Shown here: in pieces, positions 9,200-19,326 of the stretch | How positions within the stretch are numbered: position 1 is the first letter of the stretch | How the letters are laid out: every line of letters begins with the position of its first letter | Assembly (NCBI RefSeq): GCF_034651555.1 | Contig: NZ_JAYEEQ010000018.1 | Span: forward strand, 8,421 to 72,420 | Source: Aurantibrevibacter litoralis | GTDB lineage: Bacteria; Bacteroidota; Bacteroidia; Flavobacteriales; Flavobacteriaceae | Reading direction: 5' to 3' | Length of the DNA: 64,000 bases | Translations under genes and position numbers: made by a program | The notes under the pieces: generated by a model | The model's input: the letters and a program-made list of their open reading frames with translations, nothing else | Told to the model about the DNA's origin: nothing | The model's database searches: none

Positions 9200-10795
9200 A
9201 TGAAAAAAATAATTTTAATCGTAATAGGCATATCCCTATTTGCATCCTGTGCAGGTGATGCCATAGACGAAAACCTTACCGGTGATTTAACTGTAGATGG
9301 TGTTTTTACGACTGAGGAGGGAATTAATTTAGCCTTAAACGGCACGTATTCTGCCTTTACTTCATTTATAGGTAGTAGTACGTCGGGCAATAGAGAAACA
9401 GGATGGACGTTGATTGCCATGGGTACAGATACCTATACCAACGGAGCTGATGGGAATTTTAAATTTTTTAACACCTATAATTCAGATCTTGCAGCCAGTA
9501 CGGTTATTGTGCAAGAACCATGGGATGTATTTTACAGAGGCATTAATGGTGCTAATACCGTTATTGGAAGGGCACCGGAGGTCATTACAGACCCGGCGAA
9601 ACTTCAAAACATTTTAGGGCAAGCTCACTTTTTAAGAGGATTGTATTATTACTATTTGGTGCGTGTTTGGGGGGCGGTACATTACACCGATCAAGAAACG
9701 GTAGGTGCAGAAACGGAAGCAACCAGAACACCCGTTCCTGAAATTTACACGAAAATAATTGAAGATATGGAGTTTGCAGCTCAGAATTTGCCACCTTCGC
9801 AAGGCGATTTCGGAAGGGCTACTTCATGGGCAGCAAAAGCAGCCTTAGCCGATATTCACCTTACTCGAAAAAATTATGACCTAGCCGCTCAATATTCGGA
9901 AGATATTATAAACAATGGGCCATTCAATTTGGTTAGGCCTGTAGAAGACCTATGGAACTTGGACAATGAAAATAATTCAGAAGTTATTTTATCGGCTCAA
10001 TTTTCAGATATTTTAGAATTTGATAATGGGGGCAATCCTGCGCATATGTATTTTCTAATGGAATATGATAACCGACCCGGTATGGTGCGGGATGTCACCA
10101 ATGGCAGACCTTGGAAGCGGTTTAAACCCACAGATTACTTAATTAATTTGTATGATTTGGAAGATAAACGTTACGATGCTACTTTTAAAACCGTTTGGTT
10201 CTCCAACAATCCAAATTCGGCTCCTCCGGGTATGCAGCCCGGTGATACGGCGATTTGGTTGCCCCGTGTTCCGCTTTCACAGGCCGAAAAAGATAGTCGC
10301 CCACACGGTGTTAATATTTTTAATCCGGACGAATATACCGAAAGAGTATACCCCGCTACAAAAAAGTGGATACAGCCCAATAGGATAGCGGTTAATAACG
10401 AATCGGGCAGTAGGGATTTCATCCATTGGCGATTGGCAGAGATATATCTCATAGCTGCAGAGGCCAATGCATTAAAGCCTGCTCCAGATCAAAATAAAGC
10501 CTTACAGTTTCTCAATGAAGTGCGTATGCGAGCCTATGATGTAAATAATGTAGGTGCATTACCACCAATCACCAGTGTTACTTTAGATATCATTTTAGAA
10601 GAAAGGGCCAAGGAGTTGGCGCAAGAAGGCAAACGTTGGTTTGATTTGGTCAGAACAGAAAAACTAGTGGAAAGGGTGCGATTGCATAATCCACAAGGAG
10701 CGCCTAACATACAAGATTTTCATATGTTACGGCCTATACCGCTGAGCCAAATAGATAGAACCACCTCAGCTTTTCCACAGAATCCGGGATATTAA
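9200..10795 (+). CDS. SusD/RagB-type glycan-binding outer-membrane lipoprotein
   Basis: A 531-residue SusD-like partner of the upstream SusC. The lipoprotein signal has lipobox LFASC with Cys17. The N-terminal SusD domain contains the AHFLRGLYYYYLVRVWGAV helix region (about residues 140-160), and the C-terminal RagB domain carries the family signature ILEERAKELAQEGKRWFDLVR near residue 470. It follows susC by 23 nt. A strong terminator after it limits read-through into the next gene. Confidence 0.96.
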   Translation: MKKIILIVIGISLFASCAGDAIDENLTGDLTVDGVFTTEEGINLALNGTYSAFTSFIGSSTSGNRETGWTLIAMGTDTYTNGADGNFKFFNTYNSDLAASTVIVQEPWDVFYRGINGANTVIGRAPEVITDPAKLQNILGQAHFLRGLYYYYLVRVWGAVHYTDQETVGAETEATRTPVPEIYTKIIEDMEFAAQNLPPSQGDFGRATSWAAKAALADIHLTRKNYDLAAQYSEDIINNGPFNLVRPVEDLWNLDNENNSEVILSAQFSDILEFDNGGNPAHMYFLMEYDNRPGMVRDVTNGRPWKRFKPTDYLINLYDLEDKRYDATFKTVWFSNNPNSAPPGMQPGDTAIWLPRVPLSQAEKDSRPHGVNIFNPDEYTERVYPATKKWIQPNRIAVNNESGSRDFIHWRLAEIYLIAAEANALKPAPDQNKALQFLNEVRMRAYDVNNVGALPPITSVTLDIILEERAKELAQEGKRWFDLVRTEKLVERVRLHNPQGAPNIQDFHMLRPIPLSQIDRTTSAFPQNPGY

Positions 10796-10814
10796 TTTAA
10801 GTTTTGTTAATTTG

Positions 10815-10857
10815 ACCTTTCCATTTTACATTTTTTAAAATGGAAAGGTTTTTTTAA
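10815..10857 (+). terminator. Intrinsic terminator after susD
   Basis: A long stem ACCTTTCCATTTT / AAAATGGAAAGGT with a 9-nt loop and a T-run. It probably sets the susCD transcript above the level of the downstream genes. Confidence 0.88.
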
Positions 10858-10870
10858 TTAATCGTTTGCC

Positions 10871-13800
10871 ATGTATTATAAGGAGCTATTATTTTGTTTG
10901 TGTGCAGCACTTTTCACCGCTTGTTCTTTACCCGAGAAACACAAGGAAGATGCCTTAGAAATTCCACTTTTTAAAAGGGTGCCGTTCAGTCATTCCGGCG
11001 TCGATTTTGTCAATAAGGTAGATGAGCAATACGATCGGTTCGAGGATTTTAGTTACCTCTATAACGGAGGAGGCACCGCTATAGGCGATATCAATAATGA
11101 CGGACTACAAGATATCTTCTTTACGGGAAACGAAGTGGGGAACAGGCTATACCTAAATAAGGGCAATCTGCAATTTGATGACATTACCGAAAAAGCTAAT
11201 CTTGGGGAAGCAAAAGGATGGCACAATGGTGTGGTTATGGTAGATATTAATAACGATGGATTATTAGATATGTACGTGTGTCGTGGCGGATGGAAAGACC
11301 AAAGGGAAGATCGCAAAAACTTGCTTTATATTAATCAAGGTAACCTTACATTTAAGGAAGAGGCCGAAATCTATGGTCTGGCCGATTTTGGGTATTCCAA
11401 TCAGGCTTCTTTTTTCGATTTTGATAATGATGGCGACTTGGATGTCTATATCATGAACAGGCCCAGTGAATTTATGCTTCCCATCGCTGAAGTACTTAGA
11501 AACAAGGAGAATCCCACGGACGATCATAGAGATAAACTGTACAGGAACGATAATGGAACGTTTGTAGAGGCAAGCAATGAAATGGGGATCACCCATAATT
11601 TTGGATATGGTCTTGGATTGGTGACTGCCGATGTCGATAGAGATGGCTATGTGGATATTTATGTTTCCAATGATTATGATGAACACGATTATTTTTATAT
11701 CAATCAGAAAGGAAAAGGATTCAAGGAAAGCATAAAGAACACAATGAACCATATAGCGCTATACGGTATGGGTGCAGATATTATGGATCTCAACAACGAT
11801 GGTATGGAAGATATTTTTGTTACCGAAATGATGCCCAGCGATTTTAAAGAAGCCAAAATATCAATGCCCTCCATGAACGTTGAAGGTTTTAATGCGTTAG
11901 TTGATATGGGTTTTTACTACCAATACATGCAAAACACCATTCAATTGAACCAAGGTAATAGATCGTTTAGTGAGGTAGCACAATTAACAAAAATGGATAA
12001 AACAGAGTGGAGCTGGAGTGTTTTGGTGGCCGATTTAAATAATAGCGGACATAAAGATGTCTTTATTACCAACGGGTATAAACGCAATGTTTTTGACAAT
12101 GATGTAGACCTAAGGTTACGCGATTTTTTCAATAAGAACACGTTTCAATATCAATCGGCCACTGAACTGATATCGGCAAAAGGAGACGAGATCATAAATC
12201 TGTACAACCCCATTAAAGAAAGGAATTATCTTTTTCAAAATAATGGAAATCTAAGTTTTAACAATGTTTCAGAACAATGGGGCTTCACGGAAGAAAGTTT
12301 TTCAAATGGTGCCGCCGTCGGAGATTTGGATAATGATGGCGATTTAGATTTGGTGATTAATAATTTGGACGACCACGCTTTTATTTTTGAGAATATCGCT
12401 AACGGCACTAACAATTTCCTTAGAATAAATTTTAAAGGACCAGCCAAGAACACCCTCGGCATAGGTGCTAAAGTAGAAATATGGCATGATAGCCAACAGC
12501 AATACCAAGAATTTAAAATGGTGCGGGGCTATCTTTCCTCCCAAGAACCTTTTCTTCATTTTGGTGTAGGACAGTCCAAAACAATAGATTCTCTTGCGGT
12601 TACATGGCCGGGAGGCCATACGCAGTGGGTTAAAAACGTGGACGTAAATAAAATAGTAACCATAGATTATGACGCAAGCAATGCGCCAAAAGCGACAGCG
12701 AAAAAGGAAGCGTCTTATCTATTTTCTTTTGTAGAAGATCAGTTAGGAATCCATTTTGAGCACAAAGAAACTATTTTTGATGATTATGCCATGGAACCTT
12801 TATTACCCCATAAATACTCCCAATTGGGTCCGGGCATAGCCGTAGGCGATATCAATGGTGACGGTAGGGACGATGTATACATTTGTGGTGCCAAAGACCA
12901 AAGCGGTGCGTTATTCGTTCAAGGGGAAAATGGACGCTTCCGAGCCATCCATGGCCCGTGGCAAGACAACGCAGGTAGTGAAGAGGTGTCTGCTTTGTTT
13001 TTTGATGTGGATGGCGATGGAAATCAGGATTTGTATATTGTTAATGGCGGTAACGAATTCCCGGTTGGGAGCCCATTCTATAAAGATCGATTGCTGCTGA
13101 ATAAGGGTAATATTCAGTTTGAGGATGCTTCACACCGGTTGCCAAATAAGGCCTTTAGCGGATCAAAGGTTTCTGTTTGCGATTTTGATAAGGATGGCGA
13201 TTTGGATATTTTTATAGGAGAACGTATTGTACCTCAGAATTATCCTATACCCGGTTCCGGATATCTTTACGAAAACCAAAATGGTTCTTTTATAGACATT
13301 ACTGCTGCCAAGGCACCCGGTCTTTCCGATTTAGGTTTGATTACCGATGCCGTCTGGATAGATTATGATGAGGACGGGAATAGCGATTTGATCGTAGTGG
13401 GCGAATGGATGCCGATCACCGTGTTTCGGAATACCGGAAATAATTTTGAAAAGATGGAACATTCAACCTTGGGACTTGGCAAATCCGAGGGCTGGTGGTA
13501 TGCTATTGATGCAGCAGATTTTGATGGCGATGGCGACATAGATCTCGTGGTCGGAAATTTAGGTTTAAACTATAAATACACGGCTTCAGAGGAAGCCCCA
13601 TTTGAGGTATACAGTTCCGATTTTGATCATAATGGTCGGCGCGATATACTATTAAGTGTAAATGTAAATGGAGAACACTACCCCCTACGTGGAAAAAATT
13701 GTTCAGCACAACAAATGCCGTTTATCAACCAAAAATATGGCTCTTACAGCGATTTTAGTACGGCTACCATTGCTGAAATAGTAGGTACCGAAGCGTTATC

Positions 13801-14236
13801 AAAAGCAATGAATGGCAAGGCTTATACTTTTGCTACCACGTATTTTGATAACAATGGTGATGGTACCTTTACACCCAGCCAATTACCTAGTGTAGCGCAA
13901 TTTTCATCGGTTAATAGCATACAAATCGACGATTTTAACTTGGATGGACATCTCGATATCCTTTTGGCGGGTAATTTATATACTTCAGAAATAGAGACCC
14001 CTCGTAACGATGCTAGTTTTGGCGCATTTCTCGCAGGCGACGGTAAGGGGAATTTTAAGGTAAATTATCCTAGCCAAAGTGGTTTGTATTTGGGAGGCGA
14101 TATAAAAGACGTAAAACGCATTGAGGTAGGTGGCCAACCATTCCTACTAGTATCAGAGAACAATAAAGCGACGCGATTGGTGAAAATCAATCAAAAAAAA
14201 GGAGACGAGAAACACGAGGCAGAAGCGCATCTTTAA
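10871..14236 (+). CDS. FG-GAP/VCBS-repeat lipoprotein with ASPIC/UnbV domain (CRTAC1-like)
   Basis: A 1121-residue predicted lipoprotein (lipobox FTAC, Cys18). At least fourteen calcium-binding D-x-N/D-x-D-G repeats, such as DINNDGLQDIFF, DFDNDGDLDVYI and DINGDGRDDVYI, build two beta-propeller blocks. Between them (about residues 525-600) is an ASPIC/UnbV module with GIGAKVEIW and VTWPGG motifs. Such proteins are common beside SusCD pairs in Bacteroidota and are thought to bind glycans or act in surface assembly; no enzyme activity is established. It follows susD after a terminator, so it may need read-through or its own promoter. Confidence 0.88.
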   Translation: MYYKELLFCLCAALFTACSLPEKHKEDALEIPLFKRVPFSHSGVDFVNKVDEQYDRFEDFSYLYNGGGTAIGDINNDGLQDIFFTGNEVGNRLYLNKGNLQFDDITEKANLGEAKGWHNGVVMVDINNDGLLDMYVCRGGWKDQREDRKNLLYINQGNLTFKEEAEIYGLADFGYSNQASFFDFDNDGDLDVYIMNRPSEFMLPIAEVLRNKENPTDDHRDKLYRNDNGTFVEASNEMGITHNFGYGLGLVTADVDRDGYVDIYVSNDYDEHDYFYINQKGKGFKESIKNTMNHIALYGMGADIMDLNNDGMEDIFVTEMMPSDFKEAKISMPSMNVEGFNALVDMGFYYQYMQNTIQLNQGNRSFSEVAQLTKMDKTEWSWSVLVADLNNSGHKDVFITNGYKRNVFDNDVDLRLRDFFNKNTFQYQSATELISAKGDEIINLYNPIKERNYLFQNNGNLSFNNVSEQWGFTEESFSNGAAVGDLDNDGDLDLVINNLDDHAFIFENIANGTNNFLRINFKGPAKNTLGIGAKVEIWHDSQQQYQEFKMVRGYLSSQEPFLHFGVGQSKTIDSLAVTWPGGHTQWVKNVDVNKIVTIDYDASNAPKATAKKEASYLFSFVEDQLGIHFEHKETIFDDYAMEPLLPHKYSQLGPGIAVGDINGDGRDDVYICGAKDQSGALFVQGENGRFRAIHGPWQDNAGSEEVSALFFDVDGDGNQDLYIVNGGNEFPVGSPFYKDRLLLNKGNIQFEDASHRLPNKAFSGSKVSVCDFDKDGDLDIFIGERIVPQNYPIPGSGYLYENQNGSFIDITAAKAPGLSDLGLITDAVWIDYDEDGNSDLIVVGEWMPITVFRNTGNNFEKMEHSTLGLGKSEGWWYAIDAADFDGDGDIDLVVGNLGLNYKYTASEEAPFEVYSSDFDHNGRRDILLSVNVNGEHYPLRGKNCSAQQMPFINQKYGSYSDFSTATIAEIVGTEALSKAMNGKAYTFATTYFDNNGDGTFTPSQLPSVAQFSSVNSIQIDDFNLDGHLDILLAGNLYTSEIETPRNDASFGAFLAGDGKGNFKVNYPSQSGLYLGGDIKDVKRIEVGGQPFLLVSENNKATRLVKINQKKGDEKHEAEAHL

Positions 14237-14349
14237 TGTCATAAAGAGAAGCACACCAAGAGCTTTGAGGCAGTATAAGCTATAACAAGTTGCCTCAAAA
14301 TAAGTTTTTAAAACATTGTAAACGCAAAAACACCCTAGAAAATAAACAA

Positions 14350-16428
14350 ATGGTAACAAAGGAAATAGTATTTGGTTTAAAGAATCTGTCTCTTGCCTGT
14401 TCTGTAGGCATGTTGTTGACCATTGGCATCTCATGTAAAAATGAGTCGCCAAGGAATAATGGGTTCGCTTTAGAACAGCCCAAACTCGGATACAAATCTG
14501 TTCAGTTACTGAAAAGTGATAATTTGGAATTCAAGGATTTAAATAAAAACAATACTTTGGATCCCTATGAAGATTGGCGTTTAAGTTATGAAGACAGGGC
14601 TGCCGACCTTTTATCAAAAATGACACTGGAACAGAAAGTTGGTTTTATGATCATAAGCACAACGAGGATGGAAAATGATTGGGCTTTTGAAAAACCAAAG
14701 AATAATGAACCTATTGGCAATGGGTTTAATGAAGATGATCTTGTTGCCCATACGAACATGTTTACCCGTAAACCCTTAGATTATCCAAATATGTCTGCGG
14801 CCGGAACAACCAAAGCAGTCACCGAATTTCATGAGCGCCACTTTATTTTAAGAGCCAATCCTCCAAGGAAAATACTTGCAGAGTGGATCAATAACCTACA
14901 AACCCTTTGCGAAAGTGATGGCTTGGGAATTCCCGCCGTTGTAACTTCCAATCCAAGAAACCACATCACAATGGATGCGTCGGTGGGGCTTAGTGTTGGG
15001 AAAACTGAATTTTCCAGATGGCCCGGAGAACTCGGGTTAGCCGCAATGAGGGATTTTGAACTTGTCCGTGAGTTTGCCGATATTGCGAGGCAAGAATGGT
15101 TGGCCGCAGGGATACGAAAGGGGTATATGTATATGGCAGATTTAGCTACCGAGCCTCGTTGGCAACGTGTTGAAGGTACCTTTGGGGAGGATGCCGAATT
15201 GGCGGCTCGGATGATTCGGGAAATCGTTTTGGGTTTTCAGGGTGAAGACCTGAATTCTAGCTCTATAGCATTGACTACTAAACATTTCCCTGGAGGAGGT
15301 GCTACCGAAGGAGGGCAGGATCCACATTTTGATTGGGGTAAAAAAGAGGTGTTTCCGGGAGGAATGTTCAGTAATAATTTAATTCCATTCAAAGCGGCAA
15401 TTGCAGCCAAAACATCATCTATTATGCCCTATTACTCCTATCCGGTAGATACCAAATACGAAGAAGTAGCCTATGCATATAATAAGGAAATCCTACAGGA
15501 TTTACTTAGAGGTGAACTTGGCTATCAAGGAATCATAAATTCCGATACCGGTCCGATTGATATGATGCCCTGGGGTGTAGAAAATTTAACAATCATCGAG
15601 AGGTATAAGAAGGCGATAGAAGCCGGTATTAATCTTTTTTCTGGAACAGCCGATCCAACCCAACTTTTAGAAACAGTTTACAAATACAGGGAATTAGAAA
15701 AATTGGTAGATCATTCCGTTTATCTATTACTCCTAGAAAAATTTAAACTGGGTCTATTTGAAAATCCATATGTTGACATTGATCATGCAGTGAAAACCAT
15801 AGGAAAAAAGGAATTTCAAGATAAGGCAGATATTGCGTTACGGAAATCTATAGTATTGCTGCGCAACGAGACTACAGCCAAAGGCAACGTTCTCCCCTTA
15901 AAAGGAGGCACTAAAGTATATTTTGAAACCATTGTTCCACAAAACGGAAATGAAAAGAATAACATTTTTACAGATACTACTAATAAATGGGCGGTAGAAT
16001 TTGTAGATGCCCCGGAGAAAGCAGACGTGATAGTACTGTGGCTTATACCCAAAGGAAAATCCTTGTTCGCTTCTGATGGAAGTCCCTTGTATGTTTCGCT
16101 TTCCAAGAATGGGATTGATATTGAAAGAGTCAAATCTTTAAGTGCTAAAAAACAAACCATTTTAGCCATCAATTATTCCAATCCTTGGAATATCAGTGAA
16201 GTATATGGCGCATCAAATTCAGGAATAAAAGGGGTGTTAGCCACTTTTGGTACAACGCAGGATGCTTTATTGGATGTTGTTACAGGTGCTTTCAATCCAA
16301 GTGGAAAAATGCCATTTTCTACACCCATTTCTGAAGAGGCAGCACAGCATCAAAAATCGGATGTGCCAGGGTATATGGAGCCGAAGGGGTATTCACTGTT
16401 TTCGTTTGATGAAGGGATGTCTTATTGA
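14350..16428 (+). CDS. Glycoside hydrolase family 3 lipoprotein (beta-glycosidase)
   Basis: From the ATG at 14350 the product is 692 residues with a lipoprotein signal (lipobox IGISC, Cys29). The GH3 TIM-barrel domain is seen in SKMTLEQKVGFM, ATEPRWQRVEGTFGED, and KHFPGGGATEGGQDPH. The nucleophile Asp is in GIINSDTGPID near nt 15,544. The second alpha/beta sandwich domain follows and ends in SLFSFDEGMSY, with no fibronectin-III tail, so the protein is shorter than the 750-850-residue forms. An upstream in-frame ATG at 14290 would add 20 polar residues before the signal peptide and is not preferred. It likely cleaves beta-glycosidic bonds in the periplasm or at the surface. Confidence 0.93.
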   Translation: MVTKEIVFGLKNLSLACSVGMLLTIGISCKNESPRNNGFALEQPKLGYKSVQLLKSDNLEFKDLNKNNTLDPYEDWRLSYEDRAADLLSKMTLEQKVGFMIISTTRMENDWAFEKPKNNEPIGNGFNEDDLVAHTNMFTRKPLDYPNMSAAGTTKAVTEFHERHFILRANPPRKILAEWINNLQTLCESDGLGIPAVVTSNPRNHITMDASVGLSVGKTEFSRWPGELGLAAMRDFELVREFADIARQEWLAAGIRKGYMYMADLATEPRWQRVEGTFGEDAELAARMIREIVLGFQGEDLNSSSIALTTKHFPGGGATEGGQDPHFDWGKKEVFPGGMFSNNLIPFKAAIAAKTSSIMPYYSYPVDTKYEEVAYAYNKEILQDLLRGELGYQGIINSDTGPIDMMPWGVENLTIIERYKKAIEAGINLFSGTADPTQLLETVYKYRELEKLVDHSVYLLLLEKFKLGLFENPYVDIDHAVKTIGKKEFQDKADIALRKSIVLLRNETTAKGNVLPLKGGTKVYFETIVPQNGNEKNNIFTDTTNKWAVEFVDAPEKADVIVLWLIPKGKSLFASDGSPLYVSLSKNGIDIERVKSLSAKKQTILAINYSNPWNISEVYGASNSGIKGVLATFGTTQDALLDVVTGAFNPSGKMPFSTPISEEAAQHQKSDVPGYMEPKGYSLFSFDEGMSY

Positions 16429-16543
16429 GTTTCATTTATTTACATGATATGTATTTTAATATATGAAATCTGTTATAAGGGTTTTACTAGTATTATTTTG
16501 CAATTTTTTAACAAAACTTTACCCTTTTTAAAAACAATAAATG

Positions 16544-16562
16544 TATATTTGTGTGCGCACAC
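16544..16562 (+). promoter_or_regulatory. Promoter -7 box with overlapping operator O4 before the DUF1080 gene
   Basis: TATATTTG (16544-16551) fused to the perfect palindrome GTGTGCGCACAC (16551-16562), exactly the arrangement found before susC. It starts a second LacI-controlled transcription unit running from the DUF1080 gene to uxaC. The ATG at 16596 lies 33 nt downstream of the operator, the same distance as O3 to susC. Confidence 0.75.
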
Positions 16563-16595
16563 GTAATGAATTATAAATTAAAAAATAAATCCTCA

Positions 16596-17975
16596 ATGAA
16601 AGCAAAATCAACTCCGAGAATCTATATATACTTGGCACTCTTTGTCGCATTCGGTATTACAGGGTGCTCCACAGCTACAAAAGATGATACTCCTTGGGTT
16701 TCTTTATTTGACGGGCAAACCTTAAATGGCTGGTCTTTAAAAGGAGGGGAGGCCAAGTACACCATTAGGGATGGTGCTATTGTTGGGAGTTCTGTACAGG
16801 ATACACCCAATACTTTTTTAACAACCAACCAAATGTATGGGGATTTTATTTTAGAGTTAGAATACAAAGTAGACTCAACGATGAACTCCGGTATACAAAT
16901 TCGAAGCAATAGTTTTCCTAATTATATGAAGGGTCGCGTGCATGGCTATCAAATTGAGATCGATCCTTCGGATAGGGCTTGGAGTGCCGGCATTTACGAT
17001 GAAGCTCGTCGTGGATGGTTAGTGCCATTAACTAACAATCCTACAGCACAAAAGGCATTTAAACAAAATGACTGGAACCATTATCGCATCGAAGCCATAA
17101 AAGACACGATTAAAACCTGGATCAACGATGTGCCGGCAGCCTATCTTATAGATGGAAAAACGGCTTCAGGATTTATCGCTTTGCAAGTGCATAGTTTAAT
17201 GGGCGACCAGCAGGCAGGTACCGAAATTGCGTGGCGAAACATTAAAATCCTTACGGATAGTCTTTCTAAATACGCTAGAAAATCGCCCATAACCCCGGTT
17301 ATTACCGCCAATAATCTTACGATAGATGAAGAGAAAAACGGATGGAAATTACTTTGGGACGGCAAAACCACCGAGGGTTGGCGGGGTGCCAAATTAGATG
17401 CCTTCCCGGAAAGTGGGTGGGAAATAAATGAGGGGATACTCACCGTATTAGCCTCCAACGGTGCCGAATCCGCTGCCGGGGGCGATATTGTGACTACCCA
17501 ATTATATGGCGATTTTGAGCTAAAGGTCGATTTTAAAATTACCGAGGGTGCCAATAGCGGAATTAAATATTATGTGAATACTGATCTCAATAAAGGGCCC
17601 GGTTCATCAATTGGTCTAGAATATCAAATTCTTGACGATGCGCGTCATCCTGATGCTAAATTAGGAAATCATGAAGGGAGCAGAACAGTAGCTTCGTTAT
17701 ACGATCTTATTATGGCAGATCCAAATAAACCGATACATCCGATAGGAGAATGGAATACGGCGTATATCACTTCAAAAGAAAACCATGTAGAACATTGGCT
17801 AAATGAAGTGAAAGTATTGGAGTATGAACGCAAAAGCCCAGAATATCGTAAACTTGTTTCGGAAAGTAAGTATGTAGATTGGCCTAATTTTGGGGAAGCC
17901 GACCAAGGGCATATTCTACTCCAAGATCACGGTGATCATGTGTCGTTCAGAAATATAAAAATAAAACCACTTTAA
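16596..17975 (+). CDS. Double DUF1080 (3-keto-disaccharide hydrolase-like) lipoprotein
   Basis: 459 residues from the ATG at 16596. This start gives a clean lipoprotein signal (lipobox ITGC, Cys24) and lies 33 nt after operator O4; longer in-frame starts at 16551 (inside the operator) and 16566 are less likely. There are two tandem DUF1080 beta-jelly-roll domains: residues about 33-215 (SLFDGQTLNGWSLKGG, NSGIQIRS) and about 255-455 (LLWDGKTTEGWRGAK, NSGIKYYV, ending in HVSFRNIKIKPL). Some DUF1080 proteins of Bacteroidota cleave 3-keto-glycosides. The two exported oxidoreductases next door could make such substrates, which is inference here. Confidence 0.88.
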   Translation: MKAKSTPRIYIYLALFVAFGITGCSTATKDDTPWVSLFDGQTLNGWSLKGGEAKYTIRDGAIVGSSVQDTPNTFLTTNQMYGDFILELEYKVDSTMNSGIQIRSNSFPNYMKGRVHGYQIEIDPSDRAWSAGIYDEARRGWLVPLTNNPTAQKAFKQNDWNHYRIEAIKDTIKTWINDVPAAYLIDGKTASGFIALQVHSLMGDQQAGTEIAWRNIKILTDSLSKYARKSPITPVITANNLTIDEEKNGWKLLWDGKTTEGWRGAKLDAFPESGWEINEGILTVLASNGAESAAGGDIVTTQLYGDFELKVDFKITEGANSGIKYYVNTDLNKGPGSSIGLEYQILDDARHPDAKLGNHEGSRTVASLYDLIMADPNKPIHPIGEWNTAYITSKENHVEHWLNEVKVLEYERKSPEYRKLVSESKYVDWPNFGEADQGHILLQDHGDHVSFRNIKIKPL

Positions 17976-17985
17976 ACCTAAGATA

Positions 17986-19326
17986 ATGACAACGAGAAGA
18001 AATTTCATCACAAAAACAGTGTTGGGAAGCACTGCCATGGCAGTAAGTACCTCTGCCATGAGTATGTCTGCCAGCAGTTACAGACGCATTATAGGTGCTA
18101 ATGATCGGTTGAATGTTGCTATTGCAGGATTAGGAAGAAGGCTTGGGGCTTTTTATGAGCCCATCGCTAAAAAAGAGACCAACGTGCAATTACTCTATTT
18201 GTGCGATGTTATGGAACATCAGCGTACTAAGGCGCTGGAAAGTTTTTCCAAATACATTACGTACAAACCCAAATTGGAAAACGATATCCGGAAGGTTATA
18301 GAAGATGCTAAAGTGGATGTGTTTATTAACGCCACCCCCGACCATTGGCATGCGCCTGGCTCCATTATGGCCTTAAAGGCAGGAAAAAATGTGTATGTGG
18401 AAAAGCCTTGTAGTCATAATATGCATGAAAATACGCTATTGGTGCAGGCAGCCAAAAAGTTCAACAAAGTGGTTCAAATGGGAAACCAGCAGCGATCTTC
18501 GGACCACACCATCGAGATTATTAAAGAAATTCATTCGGGTATTATAGGTAAGCCGTATAAAGCGGTTGCCTTTTATACCAACCAAAGAGGAGAAGTACCC
18601 GTGCAAAAAAAGGCGGCAATTCCTCAAGGACTAGACTGGGATTTGTTTCAAGGTCCCGCCCCTCGCAGAGAATATACCGAAGAAACCTGGAACTACAACT
18701 GGCACTGGTATGGCTGGGATTATGGCACTGCGGAAGCTGGAAATAATGGCACCCACGAATTGGATGTCGCCCGCTGGGCAATGCAAGTAGATTTTCCATT
18801 ACACGCTCGGGTAGAAGCGGCCAAGCGTCATTTTGTTACCGATGGCTGGGAAATGTACGACACTATGGAGGCTACTTTTCATTTTGAAGGCGATAAAGTG
18901 ATCCAATGGGATGGTAAAAGTAGAAATGGGTATGATACCTACTCAGGAGATCGTGGCACGATTATTTACGGAAGTGAGGGAAGTGTTTTTGTAGATCGAG
19001 GAAAATATATCCTCACAGATCGATCTGGGAAAGTAGTTAAAAACAGTACCTCCGGAGTCGCCGAAGCCGGAAATACATTAGGCGGTGGTGGTGATATGAC
19101 CACAACGCATGTCATAAACTTTTTTGATACTATTCGAGGGAAAGCCCAGTTAAACGCACCTATTGCAGATGCCAGTATTAGTATGGCTATGGTACATTAT
19201 GCAAACATTGCGTATCGCATAGGAAGAGGAATCGATATCGATCCAAAAACAGGGACTATTTACGACAGGGACGCCATGAAACTTTGGTCCAGACCTTATG
19301 AGAAGGGGTGGGAACCAACATTATAA
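17986..19326 (+). CDS. Tat-exported Gfo/Idh/MocA-family oxidoreductase (first copy)
   Basis: A 446-residue NAD(P)-binding oxidoreductase with a twin-arginine signal (TTRRNFITK, then an Ala/Ser/Met-rich stretch to about residue 32). The Rossmann domain starts at RLNVAIAGLGRRLGAF; the family motif EKPCSHN and the C-terminal substrate domain containing TAEAGNNGTHELDVARW follow. Tat export implies that the cofactor is carried folded into the periplasm. Several such proteins oxidise glycosides at C3; the adjacent DUF1080 protein fits this. It follows the DUF1080 gene by 10 nt and is in the same transcription unit. Confidence 0.9.
   Translation: MTTRRNFITKTVLGSTAMAVSTSAMSMSASSYRRIIGANDRLNVAIAGLGRRLGAFYEPIAKKETNVQLLYLCDVMEHQRTKALESFSKYITYKPKLENDIRKVIEDAKVDVFINATPDHWHAPGSIMALKAGKNVYVEKPCSHNMHENTLLVQAAKKFNKVVQMGNQQRSSDHTIEIIKEIHSGIIGKPYKAVAFYTNQRGEVPVQKKAAIPQGLDWDLFQGPAPRREYTEETWNYNWHWYGWDYGTAEAGNNGTHELDVARWAMQVDFPLHARVEAAKRHFVTDGWEMYDTMEATFHFEGDKVIQWDGKSRNGYDTYSGDRGTIIYGSEGSVFVDRGKYILTDRSGKVVKNSTSGVAEAGNTLGGGGDMTTTHVINFFDTIRGKAQLNAPIADASISMAMVHYANIAYRIGRGIDIDPKTGTIYDRDAMKLWSRPYEKGWEPTL

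Noticed and set aside
16551..16595. Upstream GTG/ATG starts for the DUF1080 lipoprotein
   Set aside because: The GTG lies inside the operator and overlaps the -7 box; the lipoprotein signal begins properly at 16596.
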